A DNA stretch of 64,000 nucleotides from Pseudacidovorax sp. NFM-22 (GTDB taxonomy: Bacteria > Pseudomonadota > Gammaproteobacteria > Burkholderiales > Burkholderiaceae_C): contig NZ_JACBFY010000005.1 of assembly GCF_021401245.1 (NCBI RefSeq), positions 434,001 through 498,000 on the forward strand, in the 5' to 3' direction. The translations under genes and the position numbers were made by a program. Shown piece after piece: positions 17,893 to 26,790 of this stretch. Numbering within the stretch: position 1 is the stretch's first letter; the number at the start of each line of letters is the position of its first letter. Under the pieces are notes generated by a model, which saw nothing but the letters and a program-made list of their open reading frames with translations, was not told the DNA's origin and searched no databases.

Positions 17893-19110
17893 TCAGCCCG
17901 CCGCCTGCCGCACCACGCCCCGGTCGTGCAGGCGGCCGAAGCCGGCGGCATCGATGCCCAGCACTTCGGCCAGCACCGCTTCGGTGTCCGCCCCCAGCTG
18001 CGGCGCCGGCCGGGCCGGCTGGCGCGGCGCGGCGCCGAAGTCCAGCGGCAGGCCGGCCAGCAGCATCTCGCCGATGCCGGGCTGCGCGGCGCGGGTGAAG
18101 AGCGGATTGGCCGGCGAGCACTCGGGATCGCGTGCCAGGGCGGCCACGTCCTGGTAGCGGCTCCAGCACACGCCGTGCTGCTGGAAGGCCGCCGCCACCT
18201 CGGCGACGGGTCGCGCAGCGATCCACGGGCCGATCAGCGCGGCCAGTTCCTCGCGGGCGCGGAAGCGCTCGCCCTCGCGGTCCAGGTCCACACCGCGTTG
18301 CCGCGCCAGCGCCGCCACCGCTTCGGCGCAGCCGGTGGCCTCAACCAGCGAACGCCACTGCTTGAGCGTGAGGCCGACCACCATCACGCGTTCGCCATCG
18401 GCCGTCTCGAAGTCGCGGCCGAAGGCGCCGAACAGTGCATTGCCGTGCCGCTCGCGCGGCCGGCCTTGCTGCGCCTCGGCAATGAAGCCCAGGTGCTGCA
18501 TCACGGCCAGCGCGACGTCTTCCAGCGCCAGCTTCACATGCTGGCCCTCGCCGGTGCGGCGGCGGTGGCGCTCGGCGGCCAGCAGGCCGACGGCGACTAT
18601 CTGGCCGGTGATCAGGTCCCAGGCGGGCAGCACATGGTTGACCACGCCCTCGGCATCGACCGGCCCCGTCATGTGGGGCAGGCCCAGGCGGGCATTGACG
18701 GTGTAGTCGACCGCCGAGCCCCCATGCCGGTCGCCGGTGAGCGTGAGCTGGATCAGGTCGGGGCGGCGCGCGCGCAGCGCCTCGTGCGCCAACCAGCCGC
18801 GGGCCGGGAAGTTGGTGAGGAAGAGACCCGCGTCCTCGCCCGGCGCGCAGGCCAGGGCCATCGCGATCTCGCGCCCTTCGGCCGAGGCCAGGTCCAGCGC
18901 CACCGAGCGCTTGGCCTTGTTCAGGCCGCACCAGAAGAGGCTGGTGTCGTCGGCCGTGACCGGCCAGCGGCGATGGTCCAGGCCGCCGTGCAATGGATCG
19001 ATGCGGATCACGTCGGCGCCCATCTGCGCCAGGGTCATGCCGCCCAGCGGTGCGGCCACGAAGGCCGCGGCCTCCACCACGCGCAGGCCGGCGAGGATGC
19101 CGTTGCTCAT
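17893..19110 (-). CDS. mct: Mesaconyl-CoA C1-C4 CoA transferase-like (2-methylfumaryl-CoA isomerase), CaiB/BaiF family
   Basis: A family III CoA transferase of 405 residues. It matches what I remember of Mct from the 3-hydroxypropionate bicycle along the whole length. Shared features are VVEAAAFVAAPLGGMTLAQ, GGLDHRRWPV, FWxGLNKxKRS, APGEDAGLFLTNFPARGWL, YTVNxxLGLPxMTGPV, NHVLPAWD and the C-terminal LGADTEAVLxEVLG. Asp165 in LPAWD is the expected nucleophile. The reaction would move CoA within mesaconyl-CoA from C1 to C4. It lies 45 bp after a methylsuccinyl-CoA dehydrogenase-like gene, whose product would be the substrate. A related branched dicarboxyl-CoA transferase is the main alternative. 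Confidence 0.75.
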   Translation of the reverse strand: MSNGILAGLRVVEAAAFVAAPLGGMTLAQMGADVIRIDPLHGGLDHRRWPVTADDTSLFWCGLNKAKRSVALDLASAEGREIAMALACAPGEDAGLFLTNFPARGWLAHEALRARRPDLIQLTLTGDRHGGSAVDYTVNARLGLPHMTGPVDAEGVVNHVLPAWDLITGQIVAVGLLAAERHRRRTGEGQHVKLALEDVALAVMQHLGFIAEAQQGRPRERHGNALFGAFGRDFETADGERVMVVGLTLKQWRSLVEATGCAEAVAALARQRGVDLDREGERFRAREELAALIGPWIAARPVAEVAAAFQQHGVCWSRYQDVAALARDPECSPANPLFTRAAQPGIGEMLLAGLPLDFGAAPRQPARPAPQLGADTEAVLAEVLGIDAAGFGRLHDRGVVRQAAG

Positions 19111-19155
19111 GTCAGCGCACCGCGCGAAGCGGGGGAGCGTGGGGGCTGTTCCATC

Positions 19156-20976
19156 TCATCCCCCTGATGATCCGAGGCCAAGCGCGCGCTCCATCAGGCT
19201 GCGCGCCACCACCTTGAGCGCCAGCGTCTCCTCGGCGCCTTCGAAGATCGACAGCACGCGCGCGTCGACGAAGTAGCGGCTCACGGCCGTCTCCTCGGCA
19301 TAGCCCATGCCGCCGTGCAGTTGCAGCGCCTCGCGCGTGACCAGTTCGGCCGAGCGGCAGGCGAGCAGCTTGACCAGGCTGGCTTCCATGCGGCCCTCGC
19401 CCGTGTCCACGATGCGGGCCACCGCATAGGCCAGGCGCCGGCAGGCGGCCAGGCGTGCGGCCATGCGCGCCAGCTTGGCCTGCGTGAGCGCCAGGTCGGC
19501 CAGCGGCGCGCCGAAGACCTTGCGGTCCTGCGTGTAGCGCACCGCCGCGCGCAGGGCGGCGCGCATGACGCCGCAGGCCCGCGCCGAGGTCTGCATGCGC
19601 CCGCCGACCATGCCCGACAGCGTGTAGTAGAAGCCCTTGCCCAGGCCCGCCTCGCCGCCCACCACGTTGGCGTCGGGCACGAAGTAGTCTTCGAAGGCGA
19701 GGTCGAAGGAATGCATGCCACGGTAGCCGATGGTCGGGATCGCCCGGCCGCTGAGCTTGCCGCCACCGGGCTGCTGCACCTCGAAGCTGTGACCGTCGAA
19801 GGCGGGCTTCTCGGCCAGCAGCACCGACAGGCCCTTGTGGCCCAGGCTGCGGTCGGGGTCGGTGCGGGTCACGACCATCAGCACGCCGGCCTTGCCGGCG
19901 AAGGTGCACCAGGTCTTGGCGCCGGTGAGCAGCCAGCCGCCTTCGGTGCGCGTGCCCTTGAGCTGGCAGGCCGCCAGGTCCGAGCCGCAGTCGGGCTCGG
20001 TCATGGCGATGGCACACAGCGGGTCGCCCGCCGCCAGCCGCGGCAGCCAGTGCGCCTTCTGCGCCTCGGTGCCGCCGGCCATGAGTGCCCGCGTCAGGAT
20101 CTCGGGCCGGGTGATCAGGCTGCCGGCGGCGGCCAGCGAGCCTTCCGACAGCGCCTCGGTTACCACCACCATGAGCAGCGTGTCCTCGCGGTCGTCCGGG
20201 GCGCTGCCGCCGTGCGACTCGGGAATGGCCAGGCCGAAGACGCCCATTTCGCGCATGGGCTGCAGCAGCGACTCGGGCACCGTGAGGTCGTGGCGGTGGA
20301 TGGCCTCGGCCTGCGGTGCCACCACCTCGGCGGCGAAGCGGCGGAAGGCGTCCTGGGCCAGGGCATGCGGCTCGTCGAGCGCGATCTCGCCGATCAGGCC
20401 CTGGGCCTCGATCACGCCGCGGCCGGCTGTGCGCAGGGCCGGGGCGTTGCCGGTGGCGGCGCGCAGGGCGCGCCACGCGGGCAGGCTGCGCAGCGCGTCG
20501 ACGGCTGTCGCATCCATGCCGGCTTCGGCGGCGATGACGTCCAGGCGGTCCAGCAGGGCGACGACGGCGTCGGTGGTGAAGACGAGCGCCAGTCGGGCTT
20601 CCAGCGGATCGGCCTGCGCGGGTAGCGAGGCGATGGCGGTCTCGGCGGCCAGCAGTTCGGCGCCGGCCCAGGCCAGTTCGAAGGCGGCGATCTGGTGGGC
20701 GTCGAGGCGGGCGGCGCTCAAGCGACCGGCTTCCAGGCAGTGCTCGGCGAGGGTGCGGACGGACTGGTCGAAGAGCGCGCGGAGGTGGGCCAGCACCTCG
20801 CGGGCGTGGGCGGCGCTTCGATGCAAAGGCTGCGCGCCGCTCTGCCCTTCGACAGGCTCAGGGCGAACGGAGTGGGAGTTTGGCTCAGGTCGAACGGATT
20901 CGGAGGTTGGCGCAGAGCAAACGGATTGGGACGTTAGCTCAGGGTGAGCGGGTTGGGCAGGTGCGAGGCTGTTCAT
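19156..20976 (-). CDS. mcd: Acyl-CoA dehydrogenase with N-terminal extension, (2S)-methylsuccinyl-CoA dehydrogenase-like
   Basis: A protein of 606 residues, long for an acyl-CoA dehydrogenase. Residues 50-190 form a helical extension and 205-600 the flavin domain (MTEPDCGSDLA, GAKTWCTFA, LHGGMGYAEE). GGRMQTSARA and the extension are traits of Mcd of the ethylmalonyl-CoA pathway. Glu579 in IFEGAEE is the expected base. Mcd oxidises methylsuccinyl-CoA to mesaconyl-CoA, and the next gene is the Mct homologue that acts on that product. Residues 6-41 are an insertion of four 9-residue repeats encoded by a repeat array, not part of the family. An alternative start after the repeats cannot be excluded. 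The upstream region is a 51-bp intergenic repeat. Confidence 0.72.
   Translation of the reverse strand: MNSLAPAQPAHPELTSQSVCSAPTSESVRPEPNSHSVRPEPVEGQSGAQPLHRSAAHAREVLAHLRALFDQSVRTLAEHCLEAGRLSAARLDAHQIAAFELAWAGAELLAAETAIASLPAQADPLEARLALVFTTDAVVALLDRLDVIAAEAGMDATAVDALRSLPAWRALRAATGNAPALRTAGRGVIEAQGLIGEIALDEPHALAQDAFRRFAAEVVAPQAEAIHRHDLTVPESLLQPMREMGVFGLAIPESHGGSAPDDREDTLLMVVVTEALSEGSLAAAGSLITRPEILTRALMAGGTEAQKAHWLPRLAAGDPLCAIAMTEPDCGSDLAACQLKGTRTEGGWLLTGAKTWCTFAGKAGVLMVVTRTDPDRSLGHKGLSVLLAEKPAFDGHSFEVQQPGGGKLSGRAIPTIGYRGMHSFDLAFEDYFVPDANVVGGEAGLGKGFYYTLSGMVGGRMQTSARACGVMRAALRAAVRYTQDRKVFGAPLADLALTQAKLARMAARLAACRRLAYAVARIVDTGEGRMEASLVKLLACRSAELVTREALQLHGGMGYAEETAVSRYFVDARVLSIFEGAEETLALKVVARSLMERALGLGSSGG
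20854..20961 (-). repeat. Four degenerate 27-bp tandem repeats inside the 5' coding region of the dehydrogenase
   Basis: On the minus strand four 27-bp units follow each other in frame. The last three encode TSQSVCSAP, TSESVRPEP and NSHSVRPEP; the first is more diverged. Each unit contains a version of TCCGTTCGnCCTGAGCC, the core of the dispersed repeat found intergenically at 20977 and 29193, so the array appears to have arisen from that element and been tolerated as a flexible N-terminal tail. Confidence 0.8.
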
Positions 20977-21027
20977 CGTGCAGCCCCCACGACCCGTTCG
21001 GGCTGAGACTGTCGAAGCCGGGGCGCG
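20977..21027. repeat. 51-bp dispersed repeat, copy A
   Basis: It matches the element at 29193-29243 in 47 of 51 positions and contains CCGTTCGGGCTGAGACTGTC. It fills nearly the whole gap between the FAD oxidoreductase gene and the dehydrogenase gene and ends exactly at the dehydrogenase start codon, so it also supplies the G-rich ribosome-binding region. Confidence 0.85.
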
Positions 21028-21037
21028 AACGCGGCGC

Positions 21038-22354
21038 TCATGCCGGCACACCCACACCCAGAACCGCCAGCGCCTTGTGCGCGGCCTCGCGGCCCGTGTC
21101 GACGCAGGCCTGGGTGCCGCCGCCGCCGTAGTCCTTCACGGCATCGCCCACGTTCCACAGATTGGGCAGCGGCGTTTCCTGCGGCAGGTCGTAGCCGGCG
21201 CAGGAGCGTTGGGCCGGCCACTCGCCGCGCATGACGCGGATCGACAGCATCTTCGCGTCCTTGAAACCGGGGAATTCGTTGCGCAGGTCCTGCAGGCCCA
21301 GCTCGGTCTCGGCCTTCTCGTCGAAGTCGCCCAGCGCCGGCTTGGGCACCACATAGGCCACGTACAGGTGCCAGCCGGGCGGTGCCATCTCGGGGCACAT
21401 GGCCGTCAGCTCGCCCATGTTGCACAGCCGCTCGGTGTTGGCGAAGGTGACCAGGCCGGGCAGGTCGATCAGCCGCTCGCGGGTGGCGAAGTTGACGACG
21501 ATGTTGGCCGCGGGGCGCAGCACGCGGCGCACCTTGGCCACGTAGTCGGCGCCCAGTACCTCTTCGCCCGCCAGCGGCACCGTGGCTGCGGGGCCGATGT
21601 TGCTGATGACCACGCGTGCATCGACGCGCTCGGTGCGGCCGTTGCGCACCACGTCCACGCCCGTGGCGCGGCCACCCTCGACATGGATGCGCGTGACCGG
21701 CGTGTCCAGCCAGATCTCGCCGCCGCGCGCGCGGATGGCGTCGCCCAGGTCGTTCCACAGGCCGATGGTGCCGCGCGGACAGAAGCCGAAGCGCTTGAAC
21801 GCGCCCTTGAAGGAGAAGTAGGTGAGGAAGGCGCGGGCCGGCAGCTCGTCGGCATTGGCGGCCCAGATGGCGGCGCACAGGTTGCGGAAGAGCTTGTGCA
21901 CCGTCTGGTTCTTGGTGAACTTGCGCAGCCATTCCTCGGTGCTCAGCGCCTCTTCGGGCAGCTCGGTGTTGCCCTTGCGCACGTCGCCGAAGGTGGCGCC
22001 GATCTTGGCGGCGGCCTTGGTCAGCCCGCCGATGATCAGGTTCCAGCCGCCGCCCTTGCTCGGGTCGATGATCTTGCCGTCGATGCGGAAGACGGTGGCC
22101 GGCTGCGGCTCGCGCACGTCCAGCGGCACGCCCAGCAATTCGAAGGTCTGCTCGAAGCCACTGCCGCGCTCGATGGCGATGGCGCCGCGGTTGACGATGA
22201 AGCCGTCGATCTCCTCGCTGGAGGCGCGGCCGCCCAGGCGGTCCTGCGACTCCACGATCAGCACCTTGCGGCCGGCGGCCACCAGGTGGGCGGCGGCACT
22301 CATGCCGCCTGCGCCTGCGCCGATGACGATGGCGTCGAACTGGGGTTGGGTCAT
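21038..22354 (-). CDS. FAD-dependent oxidoreductase of the phytoene desaturase/amine oxidase family
   Basis: A flavoprotein of 438 residues. The N-terminal dinucleotide motif VIGAGAGGMSAAAHL and VESQDRLGGRASS are typical of the phytoene desaturase-like group, and the C-terminal LWNVGDAVKDYGGGGTQACV closes the FAD site. Members desaturate or saturate isoprenoid or cyclic substrates. Its position between acyl-CoA dehydrogenase and hydroxyacyl-CoA dehydrogenase genes suggests a redox step on a ring or isoprenoid-like intermediate. It probably reads through the 51-bp repeat into the dehydrogenase gene. Exact reaction unknown. Confidence 0.82.
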   Translation of the reverse strand: MTQPQFDAIVIGAGAGGMSAAAHLVAAGRKVLIVESQDRLGGRASSEEIDGFIVNRGAIAIERGSGFEQTFELLGVPLDVREPQPATVFRIDGKIIDPSKGGGWNLIIGGLTKAAAKIGATFGDVRKGNTELPEEALSTEEWLRKFTKNQTVHKLFRNLCAAIWAANADELPARAFLTYFSFKGAFKRFGFCPRGTIGLWNDLGDAIRARGGEIWLDTPVTRIHVEGGRATGVDVVRNGRTERVDARVVISNIGPAATVPLAGEEVLGADYVAKVRRVLRPAANIVVNFATRERLIDLPGLVTFANTERLCNMGELTAMCPEMAPPGWHLYVAYVVPKPALGDFDEKAETELGLQDLRNEFPGFKDAKMLSIRVMRGEWPAQRSCAGYDLPQETPLPNLWNVGDAVKDYGGGGTQACVDTGREAAHKALAVLGVGVPA

Positions 22355-22412
22355 GGTCTTGTCTCCTCGGGAAGTTCGTTGGTAATGGGCGAGCGCCGCG
22401 TCACGGGACGGC

Positions 22413-23933
22413 TCAGCGCTGCGCCTCTGGCGTGGTCAACGGCAGGCCCAGCGCCACGCGGCGCTGCAGCCAGGCACTGGGGCGATAGCGCGGATCGCCC
22501 GTGGCCGCCAGTTGCGCCTGCAGCACCTGCAGCAGACGAGCGGCGCCCAGCTGGTCGCCCCAGCCCAGCGGCCCGCGCGGATAGCCCAGGCCCAGGCGCA
22601 CCGCGTCCTCCAGGTCGGCCACGGTGGCGATGCCGCGCTGCGCGATGTTGGCGGCGATGTTGACGATGGTCGCCATCACCCGCTGCGCGATGAAGCCGGG
22701 GCTGTCGTTGATCAGGGTGACGGCGGTACCGTCGGCCGCCAGCAGCGCGTGGGCGGCATCGCGCACCGCTGGCGCGGTGACCGCCGTGAGCATCAGCGTG
22801 CGGCGCAGGGCCAGCGGCGGCAGGGGGTCCACGGCCACGCAGCGCGTGGCCTCCAGGCCCAGGCGCAGCGCGGCGGAGGTGGCGTCCTCGCCCCAGGGCT
22901 GCAGGAGCAGCAGGTCGGCATCGGCCGCCTGCGACACCGTGCGTGCGCCCGCGGCCTCGGCCAGCGCGCGCAGCGCTTCCGCGCCGCTGGCCTGCGGGTC
23001 CACCCACACGGCCAGCCCGGCGGGCAAGTCAGGCACCGCGCGCGCTGCGGGCCGCTGCTGCTGCCCATCGACGTAGCGGTACCAGCCCTCCCCGCTCTTG
23101 CGGCCGAACAGGCCGGCCGCCACCCGCGGTGGCACCAGCGACGAAGGACGGAAGCGCGGCTCCTGCTGGAACTGCTCGTAGATCGAGGCCATCACCCGCG
23201 CCGACACATCCAGGCCGGTCAGGTCCAGCAACTCGAAGGGCCCCATGCGAAAGCCCAGCGCCTCGCGCAGCACGTCGTCCACATCGGCAGGGCTGGCGAC
23301 CTGCTCTTCGACGATGCGCAGCCCCTCGGTGTAGAGACCGCGACCGGCATGGTTGATCAGAAAACCGGGCTGGTCGGCCGTGACCACCGCGCGGTGGCCG
23401 GCCGACTCGGTGAGCACACTCAGGCGCTGCACCACGGCCGGCGCGGTGCGCACCGCGGCGATGACCTCGGCCACCTTCATCAGCGGCACCGGGTTGAAGA
23501 AGTGCAGGCCCGCCACGCGCTCGGGCCGGACACAGGCGGCAGCGATCTCGGCCACCGTCAGCGAGGACGTGTTGCTGGCCAGGATGGCATCGTCGGCGAC
23601 CAGCGCTTCGAGCTGGCGGAACAGGCTGCGCTTGGCCTCCAGGTCCTCGACGATGGCCTCGATGACCAGCGTGCAGTCGGCAAGCTCGTCGAGCGCGTTG
23701 CAGGCATGCAGCCGGCCACGCGCGGCCTGGTGGTCGGCCGCCGTCATGCGGCCCTTCTCGACCGCGCGGGCGAGCATGCCGTCCACGTAATCGACAGCCT
23801 TGGCGGCGGCGCCCGGCAGCGCATCGTGGCAGCGCACGGTGTGGCCGGCCTGCAGGAAGAGCTGCACGATGCCGCGGCCCATGGTGCCGGCGCCGACGAC
23901 GCCGATCGTGGTGGGGGTTGAATGATTGGCCAT
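22413..23933 (-). CDS. 3-hydroxyacyl-CoA dehydrogenase, two C-terminal domains (PaaH-like)
   Basis: A protein of 506 residues. The Rossmann motif VVGAGTMGRGIVQ (residues 12-24) binds NAD, and SNTSSLTVAEIA and GLHFFNPVPLMKVAEVI mark the 3HCDH N-domain. Two 3HCDH C-terminal domains follow (around 185-285 and 410-500), the layout of PaaH/PaaC and 3-hydroxybutyryl-CoA dehydrogenase of 500 residues. It oxidises an L-3-hydroxyacyl-CoA to the 3-ketoacyl-CoA. It sits in the long Rieske operon next to two crotonase genes. Confidence 0.9.
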   Translation of the reverse strand: MANHSTPTTIGVVGAGTMGRGIVQLFLQAGHTVRCHDALPGAAAKAVDYVDGMLARAVEKGRMTAADHQAARGRLHACNALDELADCTLVIEAIVEDLEAKRSLFRQLEALVADDAILASNTSSLTVAEIAAACVRPERVAGLHFFNPVPLMKVAEVIAAVRTAPAVVQRLSVLTESAGHRAVVTADQPGFLINHAGRGLYTEGLRIVEEQVASPADVDDVLREALGFRMGPFELLDLTGLDVSARVMASIYEQFQQEPRFRPSSLVPPRVAAGLFGRKSGEGWYRYVDGQQQRPAARAVPDLPAGLAVWVDPQASGAEALRALAEAAGARTVSQAADADLLLLQPWGEDATSAALRLGLEATRCVAVDPLPPLALRRTLMLTAVTAPAVRDAAHALLAADGTAVTLINDSPGFIAQRVMATIVNIAANIAQRGIATVADLEDAVRLGLGYPRGPLGWGDQLGAARLLQVLQAQLAATGDPRYRPSAWLQRRVALGLPLTTPEAQR

Positions 23934-23967
23934 GGGAGAGATGAACGCCGTGGGGGGAGGACGGCCT

Positions 23968-24768
23968 TCAGCGGCCGTTGAACTGCGGCTTGCGCTTGTC
24001 GAGGAAGGCACGCATGCCCTCGGTCTTGTCCTCGGTGTCGAAGAGCAGCAGGAACTCGCGGTTCTCCAGCGCCAGCGCGGCCTCCAGCGGCAGGTCGGCG
24101 CCCTGGCGCAGCACGCGCCGGGTGGCCTCCACCGCCTTCGGCGGCAGGCGCGCGGCCTTGCGCGCGAGTTCCATCGCCCGCGCCAACGCCTGGCCTTCGG
24201 GTGCCAGCTCGGCCACCAGGCCCAGCTGGAAGGCGCGCTCGCCACTCAAGGGCTCGGCCGTCAGCAGCATCAAGCTGGCCACCTGCTTGCCGACACTGCG
24301 CACCAGCCGCTGCGTGCCGCCCGCGCCGGGCATGATGCCCACGGCCAGCTCGGGCTGGCCCAGCCGCGCCGTGGCGTCGGCCACGATGAAGTCGCACATC
24401 AGCGCCAGCTCGCAGCCCGCGCCCAGCGCGAAGCCACTGACGGCTGCGATGACCGGCTTGCGCGACTGCGCCACGGGCGCCCAGTACTGGCCCAGGTCCA
24501 GCGCGGCGACGTCCTGCGCGCCCTTGTCCACCAGCAGGTTGAGGTCGGCCCCGGCCGCGAACACCTGGTCGCCGCCGGTGATGACGATGGCCCGCACCTG
24601 GTCATCGGCCTCCATGGCGCGCATGGCCTCGGCAATGGCGGCGCGCATGGCCAGGTCCAGCGCGTTGCGCTTGTCGGGCCGGTTGAGCACGAGCAGGCCC
24701 ACGGCGCCTTCACGGCTACGCAAGACGAGTTCGGCGCAGGCACTCACGCCATTGGCATCGGTGCTCAT
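23968..24768 (-). CDS. Enoyl-CoA hydratase with both catalytic glutamates
   Basis: A crotonase-fold protein of 266 residues. FAAGADLN forms the oxyanion region, and ALGAGCELALMCD and QPELAVGIMPGAGGTQRL each contain the glutamate used by classical hydratases. Of the five crotonase proteins or domains in this window, this one and the N-terminal domain of the protein at 37385 look like true enoyl-CoA hydratases. It overlaps the upstream crotonase gene by ATGA (24765-24768), so the two are translationally coupled. Confidence 0.9.
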   Translation of the reverse strand: MSTDANGVSACAELVLRSREGAVGLLVLNRPDKRNALDLAMRAAIAEAMRAMEADDQVRAIVITGGDQVFAAGADLNLLVDKGAQDVAALDLGQYWAPVAQSRKPVIAAVSGFALGAGCELALMCDFIVADATARLGQPELAVGIMPGAGGTQRLVRSVGKQVASLMLLTAEPLSGERAFQLGLVAELAPEGQALARAMELARKAARLPPKAVEATRRVLRQGADLPLEAALALENREFLLLFDTEDKTEGMRAFLDKRKPQFNGR

Positions 24769-25574
24769 CGTGCGGCTCCAGGGCGGCCGATGAAGTCCGC
24801 GCTGCGTTTGTTCATGAAGGCGTCGTAGCCCTCGCGGAAGTCCTCCCCGGTCAGGCACACGGCCTGGTCGGCTTCCTCGCGCTGGAGCTCCTCGTCGAGC
24901 GTGGCGGAGGGATGGTGCAGCCGCTGCTTCATGCGGGCGAAAGCCTCGCCGGGCAGGCGGGCCAGCGCAGCGGCCAGCGCCACGGCCTCGGCCATCACCT
25001 CGCCGTCGTCGTGCACGGCATCGGCCAGACCCAGGCGCACGGCCTCCTCGCCGCCCACGGCCTGGCCGTCGCCGAGCAGGCGCCGCGCCACGGGCAGGCC
25101 GACGCGGCGCGGCAGCGTCAGCAACTGGCCCCAGTCGGGCGCCAGGCCCAGCTTGAGGAAGGGAAAGAGCACCCGCGCCCCGCGGCCGATGACGATGCGG
25201 TCGCCCAGCAGGGCCAGGCCGACGGCCGCGCCGGCCGTCACGCCCTCCATCGCGCTCACCACCGGAATGCGCGCATGGGCAACCAGCCGGCACAGGCCGT
25301 GGATGTGCTGCATGCGCTCGCGCGCCTGCGCTTGCGACAGGCCCACCATGCTCGGGATGTCGCCGCCGGCGGAGAACACGCCTTCCACGCCGCCCAGCAC
25401 CAGCGCGCGCACTTGCGGCTCGGCCAGCAGCACCGTGAGGTGGTCGATGAAGCCCTGGCGCACGGCCTGGTCGATGGCGTTGCGCTTGTCGGGCCGGTTG
25501 ATGCGCAGCCGCGCCACATGGGGCGCCGGATGGTCGAGCAGCACGACCGGCGTGCTTGCGATGGCATCCACCAT
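24765..25574 (-). CDS. Enoyl-CoA hydratase/isomerase-family protein lacking hydratase glutamates
   Basis: A crotonase-fold protein of 269 residues ([40 protein letters not shown]). The two hydratase glutamates are replaced: AAVGLAL where hydratases have CELAL, and PFLKLG where they have PELAVG. An aspartate in LAPDWG lies where PaaG and enoyl-CoA isomerases carry their base, so isomerisation rather than hydration is likely. It overlaps both neighbours (1 nt with the thiolase, 4 nt with the hydratase). Confidence 0.85.
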   Translation of the reverse strand: MVDAIASTPVVLLDHPAPHVARLRINRPDKRNAIDQAVRQGFIDHLTVLLAEPQVRALVLGGVEGVFSAGGDIPSMVGLSQAQARERMQHIHGLCRLVAHARIPVVSAMEGVTAGAAVGLALLGDRIVIGRGARVLFPFLKLGLAPDWGQLLTLPRRVGLPVARRLLGDGQAVGGEEAVRLGLADAVHDDGEVMAEAVALAAALARLPGEAFARMKQRLHHPSATLDEELQREEADQAVCLTGEDFREGYDAFMNKRSADFIGRPGAAR

Positions 25575-26776
25575 CAGACCCCTTCCAGCCCCACGATGGA
25601 CACCGCGCAGACGTTCTGCGAGGGCTGCCCGCCCAGGTTGTGGATCAACCCGGTCTTGGGATTGGCCAGTTGCCGCGCGCCCGCCCGGCCCTGGAGCTGC
25701 AGGTAGATCTCGTAGAGCATGCGGATGCCGCTGGCGCCCACCGGATGGCCGAAGCACTTGAGCCCGCCGTCGATCTGGCAGGGCACGCGGCCGTCGGCGT
25801 CGAAGGCGCCGTCGAGCACGTCGTAGACCGCGCGGCCTTCGTCCGACAGGCCCAGGTCTTCCATCGTCACCAACTCGGTGATGGAGAAGCAGTCGTGCAC
25901 CTCGGTCATGCTGATGCCGGTGCGCGGATCGGCGATGCCGGCCTCCGCATAGGCGCGGCGGGCGGCGACGCGGGCCGTGTGCACGTAGCTGCCGTCCCAT
26001 TCGCTGGACTGCAGTTCCCAGCCGTTGGAGGTGGCGATCTGCAGGGCCTTGAAGGTGACGAGGTCCGTCTTGCCCAGGCTGCGCGCGATCTCCGGCGTGG
26101 TGACGATCACCGCCGCTGCGCCGTCCGAGACGCCACAGCAGTCGAACAGCCCCAGCGGCGCCGCGATGGTCGGCGCCTTGAGGCACTGCTCCTCGGTGAT
26201 CGGCTTCTGCAGGTGGGCCTTGGGGTTCTTGGCGCCGTTGGCATGGCTCTTGACCGACACATGCGAGATGGCCCGCTTGAGCAACGCCGCATCCACGCCA
26301 TGCTTGGCGCGGTAGGCGGTCGCCAGCTGCGCGAAGTTGGCGGGCGCCACCGCGTTCGGGTACCACTGCGGGATGTAGGTGCCGACGGTGGCCATGGGCA
26401 GGCCGCCGTAGCCCGTGTCCTTGAGCTTCTCGACGCCCAGCGCCAGCGCGATGTCGCAGGCGCCGGCCGCCACGGCGTACGCCGCCGCCCGCACCGCCTC
26501 GGAGCCGCCGGCGCAGAAGTTCTCCACCCGCGTCACGCCGATGTTGGGCAGGCGCAGCGCGATGCCCATGGGCGTGCCGCCGCGGCCGGTGCCCACGTCG
26601 TCCATGTGGGTCGAGAACCAGGCCGCGCCGAGCTGCTCGGGCGCGATGCCGGCGTCGGCCATGGCCTCGTTGTAGGCCTCCAGCATGAGGTCTTCGGGGC
26701 TGGCGTCCCAGCGCTCGCCGAACTTGCTGCAGCCCATGCCGAGGATGGCGACCTTGTCCTTGATGCCTTGTGCCAT
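25574..26776 (-). CDS. Thiolase-fold acyltransferase (SCP2/BbsB-like)
   Basis: A protein of 400 residues of the non-FadA thiolase class. Cys88 in VENFCAGGSEA is the nucleophile position, and GHPVGASGIR and NLGGQPSQNVCAVSIVG supply the histidine and second cysteine regions. Members of this class need a DUF35 partner: BbsB with BbsA in benzoylsuccinyl-CoA thiolysis, or Ltp2 with ChsH2 in steroid side-chain retro-aldol cleavage. Here the DUF35 domain is fused to the HMG-CoA-synthase-like protein of the next gene upstream, 14 bp away, so the two products probably form a complex. Confidence 0.85.
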   Translation of the reverse strand: MAQGIKDKVAILGMGCSKFGERWDASPEDLMLEAYNEAMADAGIAPEQLGAAWFSTHMDDVGTGRGGTPMGIALRLPNIGVTRVENFCAGGSEAVRAAAYAVAAGACDIALALGVEKLKDTGYGGLPMATVGTYIPQWYPNAVAPANFAQLATAYRAKHGVDAALLKRAISHVSVKSHANGAKNPKAHLQKPITEEQCLKAPTIAAPLGLFDCCGVSDGAAAVIVTTPEIARSLGKTDLVTFKALQIATSNGWELQSSEWDGSYVHTARVAARRAYAEAGIADPRTGISMTEVHDCFSITELVTMEDLGLSDEGRAVYDVLDGAFDADGRVPCQIDGGLKCFGHPVGASGIRMLYEIYLQLQGRAGARQLANPKTGLIHNLGGQPSQNVCAVSIVGLEGV

Positions 26777-26790
26777 GGTGTGCGTGCTCC

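Noticed and set aside
20854..20961. CRISPR-like tandem array
   Set aside because: The units are contiguous without spacers, degenerate, in frame within a gene, and no cas genes are present.
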